Source: Rhodeus uyekii (Eukaryota; Chordata; Actinopteri; Cypriniformes; Acheilognathidae). Taken from it: 64,000 nucleotides of DNA. Made by a program: the position numbers and the translations under genes. Position 1 is the stretch's first letter. Each line of letters starts with the position of its first letter. This document shows, one piece after another, positions 48,270 through 60,700 of the stretch. The stretch lies in the NCBI GenBank assembly GCA_037043235.1, contig JAWRVZ010000049.1, positions 738,501 through 802,500 of the forward strand, written 5' to 3'. Under the pieces are notes generated by a model. The model was not told the DNA's origin, ran no database searches, and saw only the letters and a program-made list of their open reading frames with translations.

Positions 48270-50300
48270 AACAGTTTTCAACAGTTTAATAGTTTAACTC
48301 TGCATTTTAACAGTTTATCAAAACATGTAATTTATTGATCAGGAAACGAGAAGACGATCAGGTGATGGAAATTCTGTCATCAAAAGTGGTTAATGGTTAT
48401 TAATAGAGAATAGTTAGATTGTGCTTGGTACGTTTTTCCACTTCAAACCAAACTGATGTCTTCAGCTGACAGTTTAAATCCCATCTGGCTGTCGTGCTTC
48501 CCATAACGTTTGTTGGTTGTTGTTCGAATGTATCCGTCACTAGTATGATAAGATGAATTTTCATGCGTAAATAATGCTGAAACGCAATCTTCAAATCCAT
48601 GCTAAAAAGAGTTTGACTAAACCAATTCATATTCTAATATAAATAATTTTAACAAATAGTTTTTGTATGTCACGTTTCTGACTTAGCTAGAACATGAATC
48701 ACCTTTATGTTAATTAAAACCAAGTGGTAAAGAATAAATGAATAAAGATAATATAATATAATGATTTCAAATGAGCACTTATCTGGACAGAGCGCCCAAG
48801 TTACTTTATTATGTGAAATACTGATAAACTGTTCAATCCCGTTTTTCTTAAAAACACCCATTACATCTCTCTTTTTCATTTTTTTCAGCATTGAATGTAA
48901 ACATTGCCAAAGGAAAAAACATTTTTTTAAAGGAAACGTGAGGAACTTTCAACCTATTTCACCTCAACAACTTTTTCTCCAAGTTTAGTCCAACCTCATT
49001 GAATGACATCCTTATTGATCCATATGAAACCCATGCCATTTCCTCTCTCTCTCCCTTTTTTCACAGATCAAATATGTCCACTGGTCTAGTCATCACTGGT
49101 CCAGTGTGTAAAACGTGATGGAGTATTAACATTTTTAGATACTCATGATGTTCTCACAATGTGAGTTCACAGCGAGCTAAAGGTGTAACATTACAGTGCG
49201 TTCACTGTCTGTTCAAACTGTGAACTTACACACTGTACAATCAGAGTAGTTACATTTACTCAAAGCATGCAAACCTATTCCTTAAAACAACGATGTTGTA
49301 CTGTAATGTTGTATTGAAAAAATGTTTGCTATAGTTCACTTACGCAAGAGTTCTAGTAACTGAAAAAGAGCTGTTGAGAGAACTTGATCATTTACTTTAA
49401 ATAAAATATAATTGTTTAACATTTCTGTTGTTTTCTGAATATAATGTAGAAATGACAAAACAACTGGGAAACTTTAGTCGTAAAGTCACATAAACTGACT
49501 TCATAAACTGATGTTGATTTTCCTCAAACGTTTTGGTTTAAACTCATTATTATGGTGATTAATGTTCCTTTGGCTGAGCTCTTGAACTTCATTTATATTG
49601 ACATGTTCACCAAATGACTTGACATGCAGTTGGGAGCCTGGCTTGCTGAGAAGGGCTGGTCTTGGTGGAGCTGGCTGGATGGCGGGTGCTGCGTGAATTG
49701 GAGCTCAACATCTCACCAGATGGGGCTGTTTGGTGATGTCCTCCTTTTCCCCTACAGATGCTCCAACTTACCAGATGGGCCAGCTCAAGGAACAGCTTGA
49801 CATAGCCCTCCAGCGGCCATACTGGGAGGGAGCGAGAAGCAGATGGTCCTCTGACAGCTTTCTCCTCTCTGCAGATCTGTTAACTGTCGTCAAACTTGCT
49901 CTGTCTGTTCTTCTGTTACGGCAGTGTTTCAGTGTGGGAAGAACGCTCCATGAAAAAGGATTCAGGAACAAAGTTTTATTTTCAAAACAGACTCAGGAAC
50001 TGGTAACTAAACGGTATCGATCCTCACTTATCTTTCTCTGAACCAAAGCATTCCCAGTCCATTCCTGTTTTTTTTTTTAAAGAACTATCTTGGTGCTCCT
50101 TTTGTTTTGCTTTTTGGGCTGCAATAGCATAAATCAACACATCTGATATTCTCTTTTTTTAATTTTCACAGCATTTTTATGAGCAACACATCCCCTAAAT
50201 CCAGCAAAATCCGGTTTGTGTCAAGTGGAGGAAAAATCTGTAGTTAATATTGTAAAAAATCTTGTAACAAATACTGATCGGAAATTACACATATGGCTTT
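48270..50300. other. Intergenic DNA between the two plus-strand promoter blocks
   Basis: Mostly AT-rich and featureless. A segment at about 49625-50040 is more GC-rich and carries a 103-codon ORF (49730-50041, YQMGQLKEQLDIALQRPYWE) of unknown nature that may be a retroelement fragment. Confidence 0.35.
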
Positions 50301-50329
50301 AGGTTAAATATACAAAATGGCATTGTGTG

Positions 50330-50507
50330 AAAAGTCTGACAAGGAACTGGATATATGGGATTTTCCATATGTAAATTTGAATGTAAAGAGGAAACAGTGG
50401 ACTTGTGCTCATATTTCCTCAGAGTCGTGAGCAGATAACTTATCTATAAACATCTCAACAAACACAAACATCCCCAGTCGTGTCAGGCGAGGATCATTGT
50501 ATGTCAG
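50330..50507 (+). promoter_or_regulatory. Putative promoter and noncoding first exon of gene D
   Basis: A block with a TATA-like ccatatgtaaattt (about 50365-50378), a GAGGAAAC motif, and about 130 bp later a stretch ending GTATGTCAG/gtaaaa that looks like a splice donor. The same arrangement occurs on the minus strand upstream of gene C and once more at 47985. The position, 1.2 kb before the ATG exon, and the conserved donor suggest a 5' untranslated exon. A transcription start was not demonstrated. Confidence 0.5.
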
Positions 50508-50569
50508 GTAAAATATTTTTTCTGGTTGTAATGATCCTTATCAGTCTATTTCTGTCAAAACATGTATTG

Positions 50570-50571
<2 letters not shown>

Positions 50572-50603
<32 letters not shown>
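50572..50603 (+). repeat. (GT)n microsatellite
   Basis: About 15 GT units, shortly after the putative first exon of gene D. Confidence 0.9.
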
Positions 50604-50605
<2 letters not shown>

Positions 50606-50955
50606 TTACAGTTGTGTAGTTATAATTGATTTGTCTGGAGTTACAGTTGAGTAATTATACTTTGATCAGGTCAGGGCTCTCACTGTAAGTCCTCAAATAT
50701 TTTTATGGATGAAACTTTATGAATAACTCCAGAGCTCTTGAAGATTTACTCCAGTTTTCAGGTCTGATGTTTTTGGAAAATGTCCTGTGATTCTAAAATT
50801 ATTTTTATATAAAATTGTCTGGGAAAACACAAGAGCTTCAAAGTAAAATTGCCAGAGTAAAATTTATACCGCTCTGTTTATATGGAAACCACAAAAATAA
50901 AGCAACTATATGAAGAAACAGTGTTATAGGTAATGAGATGATTAAGAGATTAAGT

Positions 50956-51332
50956 TGTTACGGACAGATACTTAGATGAGTGTTTATTTAAATAATGTGA
51001 ATTCAAAGCAAGATGTAAGAGTCCTGGTGATAGAGATGTCTTGGGGTGAACAGGCTCACTGGACAACGGGTCAGTCGTGATCTGTAATGTAGGAATGGGG
51101 AATCCAGGAAGTGGGGTTCGGTGACAAGTTGTAGGAAGGTTCATGGAGGATCGATGGAGGGAAGCGTCGAGGATCAGAGTTCACTGAGTCAGGGAGAGTA
51201 GTCCTGTGTACATCGAAGGTCAGACAGTGAACTGAGGTGTGTGCTTATGTAGTGAGATGATGGGCAGGAGTGTATTCAGGGGAAGATGATCATGGATGTG
51301 TAGAGGTGAGAGAGCCTGGTTTATCCATGACA
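50956..51332. mobile_element. Solo LTR with 5-bp target duplication
   Basis: 377 bp from TGTTACGG to CATGACA, flanked by TAAGT (50951-50955 and 51333-51337). It splits a copy of the dispersed locus repeat: the sequence around gattaagt and aagtgatgattgagc is continuous at 43750. It lies between the putative first exon and the ATG exon of gene D. Confidence 0.8.
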
Positions 51333-51336
51333 TAAG

Positions 51337-51560
51337 TGATGATTGAGCATTAATGATGAACAGCTGATGATAACAAGCAGAATCACTGAAGAAAAGAGAA
51401 ACAAGTGACTTCAGTCACAGACTTAGATGAAATCAATTGAAGATAAAAGAAGACATTAAATCTCTCCAGATCTCAGCAGAGGATTCAACAACTCCACTAA
51501 CAGCTGCACCAGCTTCACACATTAATAACCAGTGACTCTTTATTCCTGTCACGCGTCTAC
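51337..51560 (+). repeat. Dispersed locus repeat, both blocks
   Basis: Right half of the copy split by the solo LTR. It contains gagcattaatgatgaacagc and ctctccagatctcagcagag with cacattaataaccagtgac. It directly precedes the gene D ATG exon. Confidence 0.6.
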
Positions 51561-51719
51561 AGAAGATATTACTGACTTCTGGATAATGTGCATCATGTGT
51601 GTTTGAAACAAAGAGGAAACAAACTCTCAATGCAGTGTCTGATGTGTTTATTATGTAACTGTACAGGAAACACGTCCTCTGAACTGGTTTGTGGTTAAAC
51701 TGGACTGTCAAAACTGACA

Positions 51720-54700
51720 ATGGCTTTCTTTCATAAAGGTGAGCATTGTTCTTGTCTTTAAAGTTCAGCTCTCGTTGATACAAAAACCTTGACATGAACT
51801 AATCTGATGAATATAGTTTTCTCAGACTCCATCCAATACATTTAAAGTTTTTATTGATTTTTTTTCTTCATATTTCAGGTTTCAAAATTTCAAAAACACA
51901 GACTCTCATCTCTGTTATTCTGTGTAAGTCGAAACAGTGTTTTTTTTAATTTGTTTTTTTGTTTTGTTTTTGTTTTTTGTGTGAATCAGATCATGTTTAT
52001 CCATCACTTCCTGTGTCTTGTTCTGTTTGAGAGACGGAGTAAAGTTGTTAATATTTCATTTTTAAATTCAACCCAGTGTTAAATTGACAATGCCCTGCAT
52101 TTATATGCTTGTCTGTGGTCTTTTAACAGTATGTTTATCAAAACACATAATTTTCCTGCTAATTTTGCCATCAGGTGTTCATCATTAGTGCTCAATCATC
52201 ATAAATTAATCTCTAAATGTCTCATTAAATTAAACACCATTTCAGTGTAATTTTCACAGTGAGTGTGAACTCACCAGTAAAGATGATTTTGCTGTGTAGT
52301 GCTGCAATGTTGTATTTTTGTTTATTTATTTTTTACCAGAAAACATACATGAAGGATGTTGTTCATTTAGTTATGTAAAAAAAAATGAGTAAAGATAATA
52401 GAATATTATTGGTTAAATTGTATATTTTTCTGTTGACTGCCATTTCATTGTCATTTATAACTTGTTTATTATCTTGTATTCATGATTATATTTTAGATGT
52501 GTTGAGACTTTACTTGGTCTTTTCATCTGTCACACTGGTGACGACTGCAGTTGGTAAACTTCTTCTTCTTCTTCTACTGTTTAGTGTGATTCATGTCTGT
52601 TGCTTTAGAGATGAAATGATTCACTCTTTTCTAAAGGGTCACAAATGCTTCATATTGATGTTCTGTTTTAATTCTTCCATTCATGGGATTCTCCGTTCGA
52701 GTGAAATCGTTTGGAAAACGTTTAACTTTTTTTTTCTTTATTTGCATATGAAACACTGAGGAAATTGAAGATTATATTATTAGTTTATTGACCCCTGATT
52801 CCCACTTAAAACCTGAAAATGTTAGATCAATGTTTTGAAATGGTAATTTTTACACAAAGAAATGTCAAAGAAAACATTTAATTTTATGAGTGAAGTTCGT
52901 AAATAAACTCTGAAGACCAAAAAGTTTGAAATAGAATGCCACTAACATGATTTAACACAAATTAACATGTTGCTAGCATGATTTAGCACCAATTCACTTT
53001 TCACTAGCATGATTTAGCACAAATAATCAGGTTGCTAACATGATGTAGCATGAATTTGCATGTCGCTAACATTAATTTGCATATCGGTAACGTGATTTGG
53101 CATGAATTTGCATTTCGCTAATACACTAATACCTCGGTTTTCGAGTTTAATTAGTTCCAAGAGCTCGTAACTCAAAATCCTTGTAAACAAAAACAATTTT
53201 CCCCATAAGAATGCAATAAAAATCACTCGATTCGTTCCACACGACCATAAATGCCCTTTTTAAATATTTTTTGAAAATTTTTTGAAAAAAATTTAGAATT
53301 TTTTTGAACATTTTTCAAGGTTTGGTTTGAACCTATTAATTACAGTCAGAATTACAACCATTAATATCTCATATAAATACTAATTAATAATTGACAATTA
53401 AAGTCTAAAAGTACTTGACAATTTACTGTAACGCACTTCATCTTTGAGTCGCGTCGCTGCTGGCGTGAAGAAAACGAGAGGAGGGTTTTACTGCTTACAG
53501 GGAGAATTTCATCCCTTCTTTCTTACTCATCTTGAGGTCATTGTCTATATGCTGTACTGTACGTTCACTACGTAAACAATAGCGATCACAATTAATGTTA
53601 ACAACAGGAGCTAAAACCGCTGTAAATCACTTATAAAAGTATCAGTGTGGTGAATGATGAACCAAACCGAGCAACGCTGAGAGAATGAACGAGTGAAGGG
53701 GTGATGGGCTTTGTGAGCTTTAGGCTTTTTTTCCAGCAAAAATGCGCGAAGATGCTGAGCGTTAGGACTTTTCCACCAAAAAATGCGCGTGGGAGAGGGA
53801 AACATTTTCTTGCAGTCCGATACAATCCGATGCGCCTTTGAAATTCATCTTTGGGTGTGGTGCCTAGGGTGCTTAACAATGGTTGCTAGGTCCAATTAGA
53901 ATATCCCGAGTCCAATAAGAACACCCTCATGTTCCTATGACACTTCTATCCAGAGACAGAATCTATCTCTTGATCAGTTGCTATTGTGGGCCACGCTGAT
54001 CCAGATCCAGTGGGCCTGCCTCCTTGTGATCCATAGTTATTTTTAATTAAACTTTCTTATGCCAGTTACCATAGTATGGAAAACATATGCACATACTTTC
54101 TTTTTCAAGGGCCGGGCTTCCCAATCTCTATTGGGAAACTTTGGGCAGCTTTTGCGCCCCAGGGGTACAACTTACACCCCATTGTGAGGTATTTTCTTAA
54201 AAAAACCTGCTAGCCTCCCACGTTTCTTCTACTCAGAGCTGTGACTCATCAAAGTTGACACAATGCAAAGTCTATGAGACTTTACAGTGACTTAAAAAAA
54301 CAAAAAAACAAATATATATATATATACATTAGCATTTCAGTGAGTTATAAATGATCTTAATAAAGAATGTTGAATGCTTTCCAAAGTATGTTTATCTCTA
54401 AAATATTTTAACACATTTCAGTCTCATAAGAAGCCGTTATGCACGTATACTTTGCTTTTCAAATTTTATAAAGTTTATTTTTTTTCTTGTCTAAGATTGA
54501 TATTTAAATAATGCTGTAAATGTATTTAAAAAGCTGCACATTTATATTTTTATAAATTTATAATGACAAATTTCTTATAATAATCTCATAACAGCTGATC
54601 TCTCTGACCCCTGCTACAACTACACTGAGGTGGACGATCCATGGAGATCCATCAGTAATACAAATGCTTCAGTTGGGAAGTGTGACACCAATGTCTCCTG

Positions 54701-57700
54701 GAGCGGCTGGTATCGTCTCTTCATTAACAACATGAGCGCTCATATCCCAGACTTGTATGTTGCTCGGTATCGCTGTGGCACTGATATCCCTCTGTGGATT
54801 CGTGGAGGACACCCAACAGTATCAGATGGAGTCGTCACTCGAGATGTCTTTGGTAACTGGGAAAAGGACTGCTTCAGGTCAAAGTTATCTTCAAGTGACA
54901 GTTACTGCTGTCGTTCCGAGTCTTTTCCCATTAAAGTCAAAGCCTGTCCAGACAATTATTATGTCTATGAGCTGGTTAGTCCAACTCTCCGTAATTCAGC
55001 ATATTGTGCAGGTAATTATATTCACATGATATCTTTCTAAAAGTTCATAATATTTGTTTATTTTCATCAAACTTCATTAACGACTTATTCAAATGTTCAG
55101 ACACTGGCAGCATTAACAGCAGCTCTCCATCTGTCACACCAGCGACCGCCTCAACTGGTAATGTAACACACTGTGTCTCTATCGGTTTATTTTCTGAATG
55201 TTTTCTGATGTATGTACAGATCTGTACTATTGGATAGATGTGTGCTAAAGTCATGGAAATTAATTGGTGGAAATGTGCATGAACGCTGTGATTGATCTCT
55301 GGTGTGTCTGGCTGTTATTCACACTGTACAGTAGTTCTGAATATGCCACATTTATTGTCAAAACAATCCTCATTGTGTTTTTAATTATTAATAACTATAA
55401 AATACAGTAACTCTGCTTCATTTAGAACAGAGCCTGTAGATCAGCCGCTGTGATGGAATGATGCATCTCTTATTCATTCAGATCTGTACGAATGACAAGC
55501 ACCTTTAGTCAGAGTTCAGTTCAGCCTGTTCGGATCATCTGGATTCAGATCTGATGGGACAACTTTTCTTTCTTCTATTCTTTTGTTTTGGCCTCAAAGT
55601 ATTTACACACAAATTCATGGTGATTTATAACCGTTTACGAAATGTTCCCTATCAGTCAGTCACGTTCGACGTTACTTTGGACTGACGTCATGGGGTCTCG
55701 CGTGGGAGCCCAATCTCCTCAGAGTTCAACAAAATGCGCCAATGAACATTGGCTAGTGAGATTTGCATGCTGAGTCCCGCCCACCCAGCATCCGGGTATA
55801 AATAGGACCGGCATTACTCACTTCATTCATATTTTTGATTCGGAGCCGAACGGGCGCTTATACTGATCACTCATTTTCTTCAAGCAGTTCTACATCTTAA
55901 ACAGCAATTTTCATTGCTCAAACAGCTCCTCGTGGGTTTTGTTGATTGGTGTGAGTGTGTTTCAATGGTGGCACGTCTGTACCCATGTACTGAAGTGCCG
56001 GGTTTCTTCAATCTGAGCAGTTCCCTAAAAGAGCATCACGGACGATCAGCGACTTTTTTAAAGAAGTATTTTCATCCATATATTTCTGAATGCAGTCATT
56101 TCCTGACCTCATCTGACACACCACACTGAGAGAGCGTGTCCATGTCAGCGCTGTGATCGTGACTCTCCATATTTAACATGGAGGCACGAGTCCCCTCTGC
56201 TGTTACCATCCCACCTCTGTTTCCTTGTGGGAAATTAAGGGTCACAGTGGGAGCTTTTTCGTCGGGCGAAGAAGCCCCACGAACCTCCCACTCCTCTAGC
56301 AGGCCATGTGCCATCGAGTTGGCAGATGATCAAGCAGGTCCTTCACGTGAGGTACCTTGTGCCTCTGGTGATCCGGTTGAGGATCAGATGTTGATCGCTG
56401 CATTGGAGAGAGTGGGCTTTCATCCTCCGGAGAGGGGCTGCAGTATATCCTGCAGACGTTTGTGATGCTGGTTCTCCCTGCATACCGTAATTAGGTTCCA
56501 CTAGTTAGACCTAAATTCCACTTGCAGCGCACCTCTATCCTATGACATCATCCTCTATCCTCGACATGCATTCACTCAATCAATTCTATTGTGCTTCAGG
56601 AGACAATTACGCTAAAGAATTCCCGTAGCATTTCGACGCAACTTCTCTTTCCCTTTTCAGGGAACTAGGGTTACATCTGTAACTTAAGACGTTTTCTCCC
56701 TTTTCAGGAAAGTGTATTGTAAGTTAAACTAAATAATCAGCTGATAACATAGACTGATGTTACTTTTGTTGGATTGTGTTTTGGCTGAATTATTGTGTGT
56801 GTGAATCTACGTAAAGATAAAAGAGTGTGTGAAATGTGCAGCTGCAGATCTTTGTAAACTATTTTTTCATAATATGAAATCCTATTTTTTTTTGACAGAC
56901 TGAGAGGAATATATTTTTTTATCACATTTAGAATTTATTTTAATTAGTGGGGAAAAAAAAACTTGTCTTCATTCCCAAATTGCAAAAAAAATGATACTGT
57001 TTAGCAGTGATTTATAAAACTGATTTTATAAAAGCCCATAAAACGCAGTTTGTGACAGGAGTTCGGCACCCAGTGGAGCAACATCATAATGACCTTAAAA
57101 TGAGACTGACTTCCACTCCGCACTAAGTATAAAATTAATAAAACTCATGGATATGAGGAAATTTTTTGCTGAAACTGCTGAATTTTCATTCTTTGCTGAA
57201 TTGTATAACTGAGTTAATGCTGATTTCTGTCATTGCAGGTATAAATATAACCCTGGAGAAAGAATGCAGCGTAAGTTGAGGTTTTAGAGTTGGACTCATG
57301 GATTCTGTCAATAGCTGTGCTTCCATCCATGCATTTTATGCACTTTTTTATATTTTGTGATTGGATAACAGGACTAATAAATATATCTCATTACACATTG
57401 CATAATTCTATTTAAGTCATTTGGAAATGTCTGTCATCAAAATGTTTTTTTATATAATTGCCTCCCAGACCTGTTACACATATCAGATATCCAAACAAAA
57501 GATAATTTGACAACATTTATTATGTGTTGTTAATGCATTTATTATCCCATTTTAGTGTTGTGTAAATGTCACAGCGAATATTTCAAAATCATTCTTGTCA
57601 ATGAAGTCCGTAGAACCAACAAAAAAAAAACGCACCATGACTCTATCTGGTGGTTATTTTGGGTGTATTGTTTTTCTCTCTCTTGAACATATGGATATGG

Positions 57701-60700
57701 ATATGTATATGTATATATACTGTATATATATACACATATAAATGGATTGTTCAGGTAAAATTTGCAACTTTTAATAGCAAACGGCTAATTATTCCAAAGA
57801 GTAGTGCGATTAACATTTGCATTGTAGATATGTGTTATATAAATGTTCTTTTCTATTGATGATATGTTTGTGTAACTTGACTTTTACAGTTTCCTTCAGT
57901 TCAGTAACAATACATGTGTGAAAATTATGAAAATCAACCAATACTGCTTTCATAATTTTGATTTCAGAGCCAGAACTGTTTCCAAAACCTTCTTGAGAAG
58001 ATTGAGAACATCACATCTCAAGAGCTCTCTGTGACTGTAAGTCTTAAAAAATGATCAAATAATCAAAGGTTTGTCAGTAATAGATAATAGATCATTGACA
58101 AAACTGTTCTGTTAATATTTACTGTGACTGTTTATTTCATCATTAATTTAGACCGTGGCAGACATTTTGACTCTGGCCTTCAACACTTCAGAGAAAATAT
58201 TTGATTCATCATCAGTCAGTCCAGCTGAACTAGCCTCCTATGGAAACCGTATGTTGAAAACCAGCGAGAAACTGATTTCTACATTGGTGAAGCCGACAGA
58301 GACGAGTGATAATGTCAGTTTTACTCTTCCTGCTGTCGGTGAGTGGAGAAATATTGTTATTATTGATGAACATTATATATGATGTCAGGGAGTTTATATA
58401 GTCTAAAGAACAGCGGTGGATCACAGGTGTCAGACGGCAACCAACATGAATGCAGTTACAATACAAGAGTTACAAATGTTTTAAAAGATACCAGCCAGAG
58501 CCTTAGAAGAGGACAGAGCTGACTCTCGCCCCAGGAGAGGAACCCCACAGTGAGTAGGGGTGTGAGTCCGAGACAGAGGAAAATCTGGTGGACTTGAAAA
58601 ACGAGGACTGGCTGACAGACCTGAACACACCGAGGTACTGCTTCCCACTCTATCCCGCCCAGTAACATCTACCTGTCCTGATTCATTGCTGGAGACTACA
58701 GCCGGAACCACTAGGGAAGATGAACTACCACAATTAATAACCTCACCTTCATCCTCCCTAAACTCAGCCAGTTCAACGGCCCCACCTCTGTGGGATGCCT
58801 GCATTCCTGTGACGTCACCAGGGACGCTTTACTGGGACATGATGCCACAGCTACTGCTGCATCCAGCCTTGCCTGTGCAAGCAGATCCTGTGCGTCTGTC
58901 TCCATTGGCCTGTTGGCTCCTCACACCCTCAGCTCCACCTGCGACCCTCGACCTGGCAGCTTGTCCAGAGACCCTCAACCTTGTAGCTCCATTGAATTCC
59001 CTTGTCCCAATGGCTCACCCTTGGTCAGTTGTCACTCCACCTCCACCACGGACTCGGGGGTCTTTCACTGCGCTCCGTCCCTCCTCCCTAATGACTGCAG
59101 TGGGCTCTTCCTTTCCGTTAGCATCACTTCAATCACACTGGCTCTGCCCCAGCCCTTGGGTACACTGGCTCTACCTCGAGTACTTGTCTCCATGCCTTTA
59201 CCTCAATCTCCAGAGTCAGTGGAATCACTTGGGCCCATTTGTTCTCCCCCTGCACCCTGGGATCCATCTGCTTCAAGTCTGTCGGTCGTCACCAGGATGT
59301 CATCAGCCATCACAACACCCTGGCTCCTCCCTCCATCAACTCCACCTTGGGTTGTCAACAGGAAGCTCTGGGTCTGTGTCCATGGCATTCTTCCTCCATG
59401 TTAATCACCAGGCTCACTGATCCTCACAGCTCTCATTCATTCGTTCATCACCGTATTTATATTAGTTCTTCCTACTCAGTCATCCATTGTTGTTGTGTTG
59501 TAACAAAGCTATGTGGATTACTTTAAAGTATTTTGAACTTTTCATCATAATCTTCTTCCATAACAATAGCACATAACTGCCTAATTGTTTTTAGAGGTTG
59601 AAGTCTTCATGGTGGGACCCAATGTCATATTAGATAAAATCCCTCGACTTGACACAACAAATTCTTCTGTGGACATTGATCTCATTGGGATCGCCAACAG
59701 CGATGATACAAGTATGTGACATCTTTCTGTGGGATAAAAAAAAAAAAAAACTTGTCAAAAGATGTCTTGCCATTACCCCTGAACCACATTTGCTTGCTTT
59801 TTTGATTGTTATCATCACAGTACAGCATGTAAGCTTCTATTTCTGTAACACAGGATCTGCTGCTGTGGCTTTCATGAGCTACAACACAATGGAGAATCTA
59901 CTGAAGCCCGACTTCTTCAACACATCGAATGACACGATTAAAACCATGATGTCCACTGTGATCTCAGCTACTCTTCCTAAAACTACCAACACTAAACTCA
60001 CCAAACCAGTCAACTTCACCCTCAAACACATCAGAGTGAGAGACTGGAATGTGTTTTTGTCCAACCTGAGAACTGATGAACATCTGAAAACATCTAATAT
60101 TCAGTGTTGTAATATTTTCTGCATGTTTCTTCTTTTTGCAGGAGTTCGACCCCAGCGGTTCTCTGTCCTGTGTGTACTGGAATATCAGCGAGTGGATTGT
60201 AGATGGTTGTTCTGTTTTAGAGACCAACAGCAGCTTCACTGTGTGTTCCTGTGTTCATCTGTCGACATTCGCTCTCATCATGCAAACTAGCCGCCCATCA
60301 AAGGTACGAGAACATTTATAGTGAGCATTGAAGAACAGCTCAGATTTGGCACTCATGTACTCTGACATGTTTCCTCAGGACGACCCTCTACAGGAGCTGT
60401 TGAATTTGGTGTGTGTGATCGTGGGGCTGGTGTTCTTCAGTTTGGCCCTGTTGAGCTTTGCTCTTTGTCAGTGGAGTCCTGGAGTGAATAATGTGGCTCG
60501 AATCAACATCTGTGTGAGTCTGCTGTCGGCTCATCTTCTGTTCCTGCTCACACAACAGTTCCTGAGCTTCATACGCCCTCAGCAGGTGAGAATGATGAAG
60601 GAGCCCTACAGCTCAGCACAGCCTCACTGAGAATCATCATAACCGTCTCTCATGTTCTCCAGGTGTTGTGTGAGGTGATATCAGCTGTGCTGCACTTCCT

